Positions 12,000 through 23,795 of a stretch of DNA of 64,000 nucleotides are shown here, one piece after another. This DNA comes from Bryum argenteum (lineage: Eukaryota > Streptophyta > Bryopsida > Bryales > Bryaceae): positions 1,819,501 through 1,883,500 of the forward strand of contig CM073331.1 in the NCBI GenBank assembly GCA_037043015.1, read 5' to 3'. Within the stretch, counting starts at the first letter, position 1. Each line of letters opens with the position of its first letter. The position numbers and the translations under genes are program-made. The notes beneath the pieces were generated by a model. It was not told where the DNA came from. It searched no databases and was given only the letters and a program-made list of their open reading frames with translations.

Positions 12000-12914
12000 A
12001 ATCACTATGGCAATACCTTCTAATAATGCATGTCGTTGATTTGCATTGACCAACAGTTCGTACGAACTTGTGATTGTTGGTACGAGCTGAGTTTGCAGTT
12101 GTCTAGTGAATCGAATTTTATCTCAACATTTTCTGTAGTGTTAAGCTCGCAGTTCAGTAATGTGACAATGGATGCGTTGGAATGCATTGATTGTTTCAGA
12201 AGCACAGTGTTCGGAAGTACAGAACTTGATATGTACTCAGAAACTCCATAGCTTCAGTGTGATCAATGAATCCATTCTTCAAGTTTTTTCAAGTTTTTTC
12301 TTGCAAAGTTATAATAACGTAGTGACAAGTTCTGTAGAACTCAAGTGCATTTTTTGATGAATACAATTTTAGAAGTACAATAGTGAACGTCAAGTCATCC
12401 AAGTCATCTTTGACTTTCGGAGTCCCAAAAGTTTCAAAAGAAGGTCCTTGCCTACTTTATGTAGGGGTCTCAATCATGACAAAGTATATTGATGAAACTT
12501 TGTATATAGGTAGAGACATTCAACATTTCAACTACACATGTTTAAATTGAATCATCAATGCACCTCCCAAGAGGTGTACTTGGTTACGTGCTAGCATGTA
12601 TGACAATACAAATGAACGTGATAAAGTTCAAGCTTGAATAGATCAACCCAACCAAGCTCTCAACTTGTCACATCTTGACATGAAAAGACATCCTTCCTAA
12701 AAAGACTAAGCTTCACCAAACCAAGTCATTACTAACCTTCAAATAATAGAAAATAATTTGATATCAAATACAATGATAAGTAAACTCAATTGACTTTCAA
12801 AAGACATACAACAAGTTGAGCTAAGTTTAAAACATTTCATTAACATACTTGAGAAACTCAAAATTTATAAGTTTTACATACACTACAACAGGTTCTACAA
12901 GCTTCTTTTATGTG
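12000..12914. other. Intergenic AT-rich spacer, no gene seen
   Basis: Only short random frames and low-complexity AT-rich DNA. I recognise no gene, RNA or intact transposon here. Confidence 0.4.
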
Positions 12915-12917
12915 TTA

Positions 12918-13042
12918 GGTAACTCAAAAAGAGCCCCTGGTTATGGAAAATAACTAGTAGGGCATCCTTCCAAGCCGCTTGAGCGGCGAGGGAGGTGCCA
13001 CACTAAATATTTTCTATAACTAAGGGCTCCTTTTGAGTTCCC
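12918..13042. mobile_element. 125-bp MITE with 35-bp terminal inverted repeats
   Basis: The left arm starts GGTAACTCAAAAAGAG (12918-12952) and the right arm ends CTTTTGAGTTCCC (13008-13042). The arms pair over 35 bp with a few mismatches around a small GC-rich palindrome (CCGCTTGAGCGG). A TA dinucleotide flanks both ends, which fits a TA-duplicating family, though a 3-bp duplication cannot be excluded. Confidence 0.6.
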
Positions 13043-13285
13043 TAGCATAACCACAGTTGAAAACTTTTAAGAAAAAATTGATTTATCCCTCCCCCAGATG
13101 CTAATAGTCGAGGATGTAAGTTATGCTCAAAGTTGGAATAGTGTTATTATGATCAAGATTGAGTTTACAAAACTTGCTTATAGAATACTGATCTCCTAGA
13201 AGTAACTCTAAGTTAATCAAAGTAAATCAAAGTTACTCCCAGAATATGTCGTTTTTCAAACACTGAAACAATGAGTGAATTTGAC

Positions 13286-14216
13286 TTAACCCCTAAAAAT
13301 CCAAGTGTTTCCTCGACCTCCAAACCAAAAACTGCCATTTTTCACCTCCGTTAGGAAATGGGGAAATGGAGAAACTAATTTTTCTGGTTTTAGACTTTGA
13401 ACCGTAAGATCTCGTACCTAACTTGTATACAAAGGACTGGTCAAAATTTCAACCGTTGGATATTTGTCATTTGTGAGGTCAGAACAATTAAAGTTTGTCC
13501 AACACTTTTTTTTGCCGCTGCGTGAGAGGCATTGTCTAAATGGTGCCAAGGGCAACTTGATGATTTTTACTCCAAACATTTTTCGGACATTTTTTTCATG
13601 TAGGTAATCAAGTTGGATACGCTCATGCAAAATTTTAGAGACCAATTCCACTTTTTGACCTTAATGTAAATTATTTTGTGAAAGAAGGTCTAAAAACAAC
13701 AATATAGCAAAACAAGCACCGCATATGATATATTTACTTTGAGAAAAATTTGGACGGTGAGTAGGTGCATTTATGAGAATGTGAATTTTGAAAAAAAAAT
13801 TCTTGGAAAAAATCTCAAATCTCAAATTTTGGCAATTTGAAAGAAAAAATTGTAAAATTACTAGAAATTGAGAAAATTGTTTTTGAAAGTTTTGGAGGCT
13901 GCTCTTGTAAAATTGGTTAACTCTTTGACTTCAGACACTTTGGAATTTGAATAGTAATTTGGTAATGAACATATTTCCAAAAAAGAATACTTCAAAAAAA
14001 ATTATCTTAAAGTGCCCGTTTTGGACTTGAAACCTAAAATTTCTAAATGAAAGTTATAAAATTAGAATTTGGCTTTGCAAATTTTACCACATACACATTA
14101 CTGTATGGGGAGCACCCAGTAAAAATCTTAGGCAAAGATATCAATTCAACTCCTTGAAATGACGTGCCTGAAATCTCAAAAAACCGAATCAGTTTTCCTC
14201 GATTTTTAGGGGTTAA
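13286..14216 (+). mobile_element. TTAA-flanked non-autonomous element, family B (931 bp)
   Basis: TTAA (13286-13289) then CCCCTAAAAATCC; the other end is GATTTTTAGGGG then TTAA (14213-14216). No transposase frame. The DNA on both sides matches the tandem unit found uninterrupted at 14595-15095: the left flank ends ...AATGAGTGAATTTGAC, and the right flank resumes GATTAGTGAC...GTAGACTAAT. It therefore inserted within one repeat unit. Partial antisense relatives lie at 61783-62230 and about 43084-43450. Confidence 0.75.
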
Positions 14217-14594
14217 GATTAGTGACTTGAAACCTTATAAGTAGACTAATGAAGAGTGATATTTAATCAATTATGGACTTATTTCCAACTTATGGACTTT
14301 TTGCAACTAAAGAAGAACCTTGGTTTTATCATCGACCAGCCGATACATCCCCACATCTCCGACTTTTGAAATGTCATAACTCACTCAAATTTTGTCCAAA
14401 TCAAACATATGAGGTGTTTTTTGACATCTAGATTTTTGTAGATATCAAAAGACGCCTCACATGTTTAATTTAGACATAATTTGACTGAGTTATGACCTTT
14501 CAAAGATTATTGATGGAGTCTTAAGGTAATATCAGCAGACAACCAACATTATATCTGGACTATGAATTTGTCCATAATTAGTTAAATATCAGTT

Positions 14595-15095
14595 TGAATT
14601 AGTTACAAACACATCCTTACGATCGGCAAACAAAAACTATGATAGAAGAGGAAATTAGATAAGCACAAAGGATATGCTCTTTTTCATATACTGAAACAAT
14701 GACTCAGTATGACTAAAGATCAATGAGGTGAAATTTGGTAGGTAGACTAATCAATCAATTACAAACACATTCTCATGGTCGGCAAACAAAAACTAGAATT
14801 CAAAATGAATCTTAATAAGCTCAAAAAATATGTTGTTTTTCAAATACTGAAACAATGACTCAATTAGACAAGTAATCAGTAAGGTGAAATTTGGTAGGTA
14901 GACTAATCAATTACAAACACATTCTTACTGCCAAGCAAACAAAAACTATGTTTGAAAATGAACCTACATTAGCACAAAGAATATGCTCTTTTTTAAATAG
15001 TGAAACAATGAATAAATATGACTCAAGATCAATAAGGTGAAATCTCCTAGGTAGACTAATTAATCAATTACAAACAAACTCTTACAGTCGGCAAG
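14595..15095 (+). repeat. Tandem array, about 150-160 bp unit, just over 3 copies
   Basis: Successive units begin near 14600, 14756, 14908 and 15064 with (A/C)A(G/A)TTACAAACACA. They contain GGCAAACAAAAACTA, then CTGAAACAATGA and GTAGACTAAT at matching positions. Copies have diverged. A further unit to the left is split by the element at 13286-14216. No coding potential. Confidence 0.7.
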
Positions 15096-15234
15096 ATGAG
15101 TATTCTCGAAGCGAGTTACTCATCTCCTTGTTCCCGAGGCTCAAAAATTGAAATTCAACCTCCTAAGGTTCCGTCGAGGCTTAAAATAAGCATGACTTTA
15201 TAAATTCATTCACTTCTCTCTCTTATGCTTCGTC

Positions 15235-16180
15235 TTAACCCCTAAACGTCCTTGGGGGTATTTTAGCCAAAAACTCATTTTCAAAAAAAGTGATATAGAT
15301 GAAAATAAAGATAAGCTATTCAAATCTCAACCGTACAACTTGTAATAGACTTGTAAATCATGTGGACCAAAACTTGACTCATGGGACCTTATAGATTGCG
15401 AGATCATAACATATTAGTGCGCAAAACAGGCTACAAAATACCATCATTTCCACTTTGAAGTGAAAATACTACCAACATGAAATTTGCAATCAGAAATTCA
15501 GCAACTAGAAAGTTGTTCATCTTCATCTCAAAGACACTCTTGTACAAAAAAAATACATCAAATAGTAGCCTTGTAGTCGTGAAGCCAAAAATTTTACAAA
15601 GGAAAAATAGTCCAAAACTAGACCCCTCGCACTCAAACCATGCCTTTTCTTCAATATATCCTTGATTGGGTCAAGGTTTCTACCAGTAAAAATAGACTAT
15701 GATTGGAATCCATCCCAAAAAATAAAGTCAAAATCTAACGATGGATGAAGGAGATCTAGCTCTTCAAAAATCATCCATTTTTTCACTTTTTTCATCGTAG
15801 AAACATCATCGCAAAGCCAATACCAAAGTTATCTAGATCAAAAAACTTCCAACTACAAAGTTGTTGGGATGCATCTAAATATCAAACTTATGAAGAAAAA
15901 TTCATGAAAAACTATTTCACATAATTGGCTTGCAATGGTAAAACATGCCAAATGTTTGAAAACCCAAAATCAAAAGCTGCCTTCATTAAAATCCATGCCA
16001 TTTATTCAAACTTTATTGAATGAGTTTGCAATCTTCACAACATAAACTAGACTTGATTTGTGACCTAACCCAAGTGATTTCGTCAAAAACGGAGCTTGGA
16101 TGAAGAAGTTATGGCTCTTCAAAGTTTCTGCCCTTCATCCAAAATGTCGTTTTTCGACACTAGGGACGTTTAGGGGTTAA
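15235..16180 (+). mobile_element. TTAA-flanked non-autonomous element, family C (946 bp)
   Basis: TTAA (15235-15238) then CCCCTAAACGTCC; right end GGACGTTTAGGGG then TTAA (16177-16180). The 13-bp terminal repeats match perfectly. The interior has no transposase and only short frames; one 62-codon frame inside is not considered a gene. Confidence 0.75.
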
Positions 16181-16281
16181 GTTAGAGCATTTAAATCAGT
16201 TTGTGTTTTAAAGCTCTTTCTGCCTTTTGAGTTGTGGAAGGGAGCTTGTTGCTATCATCTTCTCGAGATACCACATTCCCA

Positions 16282-17707
16282 TCCAGGCTACTGGCATGCC
16301 TATATAAGCACCTAGCTAGGTCCACTATTTGATTCACTTCTTTCGTGCTCATACTTCGGATTCAGGTTCTGTAAGGAGAACTAGAGATGAGTTACTCCAT
16401 TTAGCTCTTTGTGTCGCTCTAGTCATGGATGAGAGCTTGCTCTCAGCATCTTAGAAAGCAAAAACAGATCCCAATTGAGTGCTATATGTGCACCGAGCTT
16501 TTAAAAAACCAAGTTGCAACCTAGTGCAGGGTAGAACCCAATTGCAACCTCGTGCAGTCATGTGTTGTGTTTGCCAAAAACCCAACGGCATGCCTCGGTA
16601 GTCCAAATACTTGCAACTTTAACCACAAATTGTCATACACTATCCGCTTGAATGTCGCCTTCGGTTTCGGCTTATACCACCAACCGAGTCGAGACTCCAT
16701 CCGCCATGTCACCGAGCTCCCTTGATCAACCTCCGTTGGCCATGAGCGGGACGCGGGCACGGGCGTGGGTTGCAATGGCCTCGGGCGTGAGGAAATTTGT
16801 ACCCTTCTCAACAGGAGGTGGGAAGGTGAGAGCTTTTATAAGCCAGGGTCTACACCCTCTTTTGTCATTCGGCCGCACGCACTAGTTTTGATTGGCATTT
16901 CCATCGAGCTTGTGTTAGACATTCAATCCTTGCTTTTTGCTTTTTGAGTGTGTTAGGCTAGAATATAGCGCGAGCAATGGAGGCCGTTACAAGCACGGAG
17001 CCGGGCTTGAGCAATAAGAAGGTGCCAAACCATAAGAAATTCAAGATGGTGAGGAAGGTCAGCGCTCCGAAAAGCCACCGCTACTCCGTAAGAAATACGC
17101 ACTATTACATTGGTGGTTTGATGGCTTGAAGAGAAGTAAGAAAACCAACGATTCGTTGGGCCTCGAGCAACCCTTGGTTGCGAAGGCGTAATGTGTAGCC
17201 ACCCATAGTAATCACTAGGTACATTATTCGCGGGCTTTCCTAAGGCCAAGTAGAAGCTCATCTTCAACTATAACTTTTAGCGTTGGGACCAACACATAAT
17301 CATGTTCAATGTCACTCGTTTTTAGCCATATCTGTCCATGAATAAAAAACCGCCAAACGCGTTCAAAATTACCCAAGTTTTAGTATCTCATTGTACACCT
17401 ATTGAGGCATCTATAATAAAACCCTTTGGGAGATAAATAATTCAAACAAATCCATGAGCACTCGTAGCGCCCAAGATTGAGAGCTTCAAAGAATATAGTC
17501 TTAGGTAAGAGGTACTCTCGTGGTTGGATGGTTTCAAGGAGTAAGAAAACCAATGATTTGAACCAACGATTCTTAGGGGCAAAGAATCGGAAAAGAGACC
17601 GAATCACGGAGTTAGCTAAGAAGTTGAATGATTTGCGACAATCTAACTCTGAATTGGTAGACAGACGCAGCCTTGTGAACAGGCGAATTCCACTGTTGCA
17701 ATTGTAA
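16282..17707 (+). pseudogene. Decayed copy of the RING/coiled-coil gene found at 50.3 kb
   Basis: Three blocks match the gene at 50304-51393 in the same order. First, 16282-16430 resembles its promoter and leader, including a TATA-like CTATATAAGC and GTCGCTCTAG. Second, about 16548-16580 (TTGCAACCTCGTG then GTCATGTGTT) matches the stretch encoding the RING segment around SCGHVFC. Third, 17590-17705 encodes RDRITELAKKLNDLRQ followed by VNRRIPLLQL, aligning with the coiled-coil tail (FRIVKLVKEVKHLRED, VNQRIARLHQ). The frames are broken, and a segment resembling the third block is partly duplicated near 17110-17160. I read it as a pseudogene or heavily diverged paralogue; the alignment is by eye. 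Confidence 0.5.
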
Positions 17708-18026
17708 GTCACTGAAGTTGAAGAAGTACGATACTTTTTAAATCCCCCAATATTAATCTTCAATCAACATAGTAACCAGCGGAAAAGTTCAAGATCCATT
17801 CAAATCTAGATTTAACTAAATACGGGATGTCTGTTGCTAGACGTATTATTATAGCTGCCACATAAGAAGCCTAGGCCATGTTATATTGCAAAATTGGCTC
17901 AAGCCTCCACTTAACAAGTTCTCATGCAAGGCAATACAATACATTTGGCAAACGAATGGTCACAGTGTATTTACAATGCGTGGTCTAATGCACATCTGAA
18001 GCGCTAGGAAATGAATGATTGCTTGC

Positions 18027-19087
18027 TCAAGGCAAAAATGGATTTCCAGCAGGTGACTCCTTTTGCTGTTTTCGATACGCTCTGCACCAACAACACAACG
18101 ATAATACTGTCAGCATAACTCTTCAAAATCAAATAAACTGATAAACAACCTCTCGTACAAAGTGATCACAGCAGATATACGCTCATGTGTATGATATATA
18201 GTATCATGACACAATACCAAAGAAGATGAGATGTACCTGGCAGCACGGGAGAAACCCAGAGCTAGTGTGCCAGCAATAAGTAAAGCGAAAGGCAAACTTG
18301 CTGCAAAAGGATTAACTCTACGGCCACTCTTCACCCAAGACGAGCTCCCGCTGTAGTCTGCAGCACGAAACACTCTGGATTGACACCACATACTAGAAAC
18401 TAACGTACTCTGAGAAGAATCGTACTTCATTTCTTTTACAACAAAAACTGTCATGTTGAAGAAGCTTGAGAAGATGAGGGCTTACTTGAGTAATGTGATC
18501 GACCACCTTGACCGTATGTAGCTTGCGGACCTGCTCCACATTTCCACTACAGTAAGTCATCCCGCAATCTCTTCCATTAGTAGGAAATTGTGTTCTATCA
18601 TTAGTCTGCAATAACTGAAGTAGTCATTAACCTTTCTATGATTGATTGAGGATTAGTCATATAATTCAAGTGAAGTCCGCCTAACCCTAATGTTAGAAAA
18701 ATTCTGGAAGAAAAGCAATAAATATGCAACACTCACCGTTCTTGAGGCACATGTAAGCTTCAGAAATCTGCACAGGAGGAGAGGAGCACGGATCAAGTCA
18801 GGAACTGGCATTCAATGGAGATTAATCGAAGTATTACTTACATGCTTGAAGCGAGCCTCCGCTTCGAGTTTAACATGAGGAGGACAGCGGTCGGGGTGAT
18901 TCTCCAACGCCTTCCGCTTATACGCAATCTTCACCTAAAAGAGAATCATTCTCATCTTCAGGGAAACAATCAAACCGGAGAAAATTGCAATTAGAGAATT
19001 AACAGGAGTGTAGGGGGGGAAGCGGACCTGGATTGGAGTGGCGTTGGAGGGCAAGCCGAGCACAGCCAAGGCCTCCTTCATCTGCAT
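18027..19087 (-). CDS. Small J-domain (DnaJ-like) protein with C-terminal membrane segment
   Basis: Predicted Hsp70 co-chaperone, 164 residues. Exons on the minus strand: 19087-19028, 18934-18842, 18767-18737, 18530-18486, 18447-18237, 18081-18027. The J domain is N-terminal: ALAVLGLPSNATPIQV (helix I region), IAYKRKALENHPDR with the essential HPD loop, and ARFKHISEAYMCLKN (helix III). After a short Gly/Ser-rich linker and a poorly conserved stretch comes one hydrophobic segment (FAASLPFALLIAGTLALGF) near the C terminus, then a short basic tail ending NPFLP. The J domain would face the cytosol if it is tail-anchored. The acceptor of exon 4 has alternatives (about 12-18 nt earlier); I chose CAG/G because it keeps the frame and gives a Gly-rich linker. 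An ATG six bases downstream is also possible. Confidence 0.78.
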
Positions 19088-19573
19088 TGAATTTGATTGT
19101 GGGATTGCGCTGCTACATCAGATGAGGTCAGGAATCAAGTGAATCGAGCCAATTGCGAGTGCAATTCCTTCGCCGTCGCAACGCAATTGCGATTCTAGCG
19201 TCAGTTGGGCGATTGGAAGCTCCGAAGTCTCGGGTTCTAGTGACGTGGTTTGAATCTAGCGGTGGGAATCTCTCTTTAGATGACCTTTCTCTCATCATTG
19301 TGTCTTCCTTACAGTTCAACTTTGGGTCATTGTCAAAGGCGAAGTAAGTTTCTTGCTTATGATTAGTGGGAATAGAGTTATAGTCTATTATTAAAGGCAG
19401 GTGGTTTGTTTTGTTTGTTTTGTTTGTATTATTTTGTTTTCGATGTGATATTATCACTTGAGGCAGCTCCGGTTGGATTGGGGCACATGAGGTGTGGTTG
19501 AAAGCAGGTTCTTTTTTCTTAAATTGTGTAAATCTTACGTATCACGAAAAAGGTTGACCTCTTCTAGAGTTGT

Positions 19574-19943
19574 TTAACCCTTAAACGCCCATGGGGTCTA
19601 AAACGGGTAGCCCAAAATTGGATCACAACATCTTTTGGACTTGGGCATCATGAATAGTGCACTTTTTGAACTTGGGCACCATGAATGGACCAATCAATGA
19701 TGAGCTTGCAACCTCCTACAAGGTTATGTACAACCCCAACCTACCTACCACAATCCTTTCAAAACACAAAATCATTCATACAAATTGTGATTTGAATTGT
19801 AAAATTTCACTTTTTGAATGCATCATAAGACGGTGACCAGTTTGACATCAAAATATAAGTGAAAAGTTGATTACAGTGAGAGCTACAGGGAAGATTTTGT
19901 TGGAATCATGCCCCTCGGGCTTGCTTGGGCGTTTAAGGGTTAA
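19574..19943 (+). mobile_element. TTAA-flanked MITE, family A (370 bp)
   Basis: TTAA (19574-19577), CCCTTAAACGCCC ... GGGCGTTTAAGGG, TTAA (19940-19943). Same length and almost the same sequence as the copies at 48929-49298 and 49700-50069. Sequences outside the TTAA are unrelated on the two sides. Non-coding. It lies about 490 bp upstream of the J-protein start codon. Confidence 0.8.
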
Positions 19944-20314
19944 AACAATCATATCACAAACAGGGTCGACCGATCTCGAGATATTGAATTTTGAGGTATT
20001 TATGACCCCAAAAATACTTGAAATTATATATGTGAGTGTGGCAATGTCCCAAAGGACGTACAAGTCAGAATTATAATGTAATATAAGGTGAATACAACAT
20101 TGGAATTATACTCGTCGTTGCAAAATCTACATTTATCTTTGTATCATTCATGATGAAATGAAAATTTTTATTATGATAATAATTTACTCCACTAAATTTC
20201 ACTCAACTTTACATGTACCAAAAGGCTAGTTTACAACTGAATATATGTGATTGAATATATGTGATGGATTATGAATGGTTCAAACTAAGTTTTTATACGG
20301 GAATATGGCCTCCC

Positions 20315-20410
20315 AATTTCCCCTCGTCCGGTGGACATCGGATCATTGGTATAACGAACTTCGTATAATGAACGGATATTTTATTCACGTTGACCCTTCA
20401 GGGACTTGAA
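20315..20410 (+). mobile_element. SINE 3'-part relic
   Basis: AATTTCCCCTCGTCCGGTGG followed by a TAACGAAC...ATTCACG...GACC block matches the 3' third of the SINE at 532-891 with many differences. No target duplication recognised. Confidence 0.5.
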
Positions 20411-20462
20411 TTTTCTTATGGCATTATGGCCTCTTAGGGCCCATTGACATTAAAGATAGAAA

Positions 20463-21560
20463 CCAATTAAGTTCAAAAGAAAAATTTATTTTACTCAAAT
20501 TTAACCAAATTTAGAAGAATTTAAATCATAAAGAAAAGGTATGAAAAATGAATGGCTTATGGTATAAAGAAGTGGAGGGGTCTAAATAAGCGGTCCTTCG
20601 ATAAAACAAAGCTCCATAGATAAAGTAAGGGAGCTAAAGAATCTAGGGTTTAGAAAAAGAAGAAGGTCCATGTAAATACCCTATCAATGGGTGTCTTGAA
20701 TTTATATGTTTTATTTTTTTTGGCAGTTGATCTTGCCAAGCAATACAATAAATTACAAAGCTAAAACCCAACATCTCTTAAAAATATGTTAAACATATTA
20801 AGTTACTTACCATTTACTAATTAATCTTAGAATTCCTTGAGGTTTACAAAACCGTTTCTGAGGCTTGTAGTGAGAAAAAAGTCAAATAACGCAACTTTCA
20901 AATGTAATATTGCTCTTGATCTTGAATGTCATTAATAATAAATAGAGTGAAAACATAACATATAAGATTTTGGAAAATGGTTATCTTTAGGGTATACAAT
21001 TGCAACTTTATCAACATACATGAGAGTATGCTATTGAAGAGGAATAAAGCCTTGAAATTTTTAAACATTCACACTATAAAGGGCATAGTTATTGGAGTAC
21101 AGGGAATATTCCATAATTGTGTCACTTATCATTTACATACATACGTACTCTTGGTACTTCTAATATGTTTCCAATAGTATGCGTATGGGTCTTTATTAAT
21201 AAGTATGTATGTATACATGGTATTGGGCAAAGTACGGAATCAAAATTTGAAAGTACATATATTATCATGTAGTACTGTAATAACCTTGTGAGGAGAGTGT
21301 TTTTATAATTTGATCAAAAGTACATAAATTATCATGTAGTACTCTAATGACCTCGCTAGGAAAGTGTTTATATAATATGATGAAAAGTACATCATTGTTT
21401 TATACATTGAGAGATACAACTCACAACTTGTTTGCTACATTTCATAACTTCATATCCAATAACATGTTCGAAATCCTTCTTGATTATGATCTAACGCAAA
21501 AGGCCATCATTATTAAGACATTCCAAATCTGCAAATCTTGGATCATGTTTCAAAATCCAT
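20463..21560. other. AT-rich spacer, no gene seen
   Basis: Very AT-rich DNA with short random frames only. Near 21245-21375 the phrase AAAGTACAT..ATTATCATGTAGTACT occurs twice about 75 bp apart, a small degenerate duplication. Confidence 0.4.
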
Positions 21561-21564
21561 CGTC

Positions 21565-21924
21565 CTAATCCAATAAAAAATGTTCCAAATAGTCTAATCC
21601 ATCAAGTCGTCTTGATTTTAGTGCACCAACCTTCCTAGTTTGTTCAAATGTTGATTTAACCTTGTCAATAAATTTGGAAAGATGAGCTCCGTCAGATTTT
21701 GGTGTCAAAATTTGCCCCAATTTCCTCAAATCATTAACTAATCCATCTAGGTTTCTTGGTGGTGGTGGGGCTCCTGTATCATCAGAATAATCAATGGACT
21801 CATAGAAATTGATTCCATCAAATTGTGGTGTCACCTTGCAAATAGTGTTTTTTTCTCGAATATTTGCATATTGTTGCTTAAACCACTTTTTAATATTTTC
21901 AACTTCTGTCATTTTGATATCCAA
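21565..21924 (-). CDS. Hypothetical 119-residue open frame
   Basis: Open frame on the minus strand beginning MDIKMTEVENIKKWF and ending DGLDYLEHFLLD. I do not recognise it. Its composition is more protein-like than its surroundings: charged N-terminal helix, a DDTGAPPPPRNLDGL linker, and an amphipathic stretch (LSKFIDKVKSTFEQTRK). It stands alone in AT-rich DNA with no visible neighbouring exon, so it may be a gene fragment or chance. Confidence 0.3.
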   Translation of the reverse strand: MDIKMTEVENIKKWFKQQYANIREKNTICKVTPQFDGINFYESIDYSDDTGAPPPPRNLDGLVNDLRKLGQILTPKSDGAHLSKFIDKVKSTFEQTRKVGALKSRRLDGLDYLEHFLLD

Positions 21925-23400
21925 AGGAAAAAAATGATTTCCTACTTGTCAATCTTGAACGAATGTGTATTACTTCTTAAGTAGCATGTACAAATCAATC
22001 AAATGAATAAAAAAGAATGGTATGTTATGAAAGAAAGATGATTGACTTATATATGATTTGAAGAATCTTAACGTAAAAGTTGTCAAACTTTGTAAAAAGT
22101 AAAAGAAGCCTCATAGTGTACGTTAATCACATCTTTATGTTCTACAGCTCATACACAAGTACCATGGTGTTACTAGTTTGAGAAGAGAATGCTTTAAAGA
22201 GTTCAATTGTACAATACCCTCCAACAAGTGTTGCAAACATTTTGTGAACTCTTGAAATTCTCTAATTCATTTTCAGTATGGGAGGATGTTATCTTATTTA
22301 TTCTTATAAATCTATTGTGTTATTGACTGTGTTCATAAAATGTCAATGTTAAAAAATAGAATCTCTATTATTTGATAAATTATTTTATCTTTTTCACTTA
22401 ATTTTTTAAAAATTAAGTGAGAAATATGTATGATGATTTCTTAAATTTGATTGCACCAATTTAACCAACTCCATATCAATATATACTCTATGAACTTGTA
22501 TTGGTTCAGCCAATCATTCCAATCAGCACAATTGACATCAACCCTTATACATCGTGAGCTGATATTACATTACACGACCATTTGAATTTGGTGGTTGATA
22601 GTAGTGAAGTACCACATGTACATGTAAAGACAATTGCTCCATCCTTTAAAAGCCTAGGTTATTACTTTTATGAGAGTACAATTTGAGACCTTGATACAAC
22701 ATGTCATCTCATGGTTTCTATTAAAAGAAGGATCACGCTATACCTTATGACGTAATGTTTGCTTAAATAATTTGAAATTTATAATAAGTTGTGAACACAA
22801 ATTGAATATATAGGAGCCAGAAAGAATAATTGTACTATGAGAGAACAATCGCTCTTCCTCACTTATCAACGTAGCTCTTGTTAAGAAGGCTTCTACTGCT
22901 TTTTGGTGCTCATTGAGCTCCAATATTTTACTTCAATTTTTAATTGCCCAAGTTCTTCAAAAATCACCACATAGTCCACCACATAGTTCTTCAAAAATCT
23001 TGCTTTACTAATTCATCAACAATTTATTAATGATGATTAGAACATGGATGATGCAATCATTGTGCACCTTACTTGACTCCATAATGCATTAGTAGGAGCA
23101 AATGATTTTTGATGAATCAGAACACTTATTTTGTGCCTCAATTCTTAGAATCATGTTGGCTGCTCTAATCAAGAAACCAAGTTTGTATAGTCAAACCATA
23201 CAAAACAATGTAACAACTCAATCATATCAAACCCTACTATATCGGTGGTAATTGAAGTTGAGCATTTACACATATTCATGTTGTGCCTTCTACTAAAAAA
23301 AACTTGCTCCTTACATCACATGAGATGGACAAATAACATGCATTTGAGGTGGTGCTTCGACCAAGACTTCCGATGTTAATAACTTTTACCCAAATCATAG
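21925..23400. other. AT-rich spacer, no gene seen
   Basis: No recognisable coding, RNA or mobile element sequence. Only short frames. Confidence 0.4.
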
Positions 23401-23795
23401 ACCCATTTATTGAAGCGACTGTAGCAAAGGACCAGAGAAAGTGGCGCTCCCCTGATCAATCACTGCCATTGGAGGAAGGAAGTCATAGAGCCAGTAAAAG
23501 AACTCTTCCTGCCTAACCCCAAGACCCCCTCCCCCTCCCAAGTCTCCGACTTGGAATGCATTATTACAAGAGCAGGAGACTTCAACTTCGCCAGCCCAGC
23601 CAGCCAGCTACTTCCCTTCCTTCTCCTTCCCCGTCAGTGCTAGTCCTCCTTCTTAAAGCCTTGGCTTGTTTGCGGGGCGGACTTTGTTGTTGTCATTTGC
23701 TGCAGATCTCGAAGGACAGACCCTTGCTCGACCCGCTCGCGACTTTCCTCTAGGAGTGTCGGAGGCGCTGCCTCCATCTCCAAACAGCCGTCGCC

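Noticed and set aside
14595..15095. CRISPR-like array
   Set aside because: Units are about 155 bp and diverge along their whole length, with no short identical repeats or unique spacers; it is an ordinary tandem repeat.
16977..17129. 50-codon frame starting MEAVTSTEPGLSNKK
   Set aside because: It ends in a segment duplicated near 17520 within the decayed RING/coil region; more likely part of that relic than a gene.
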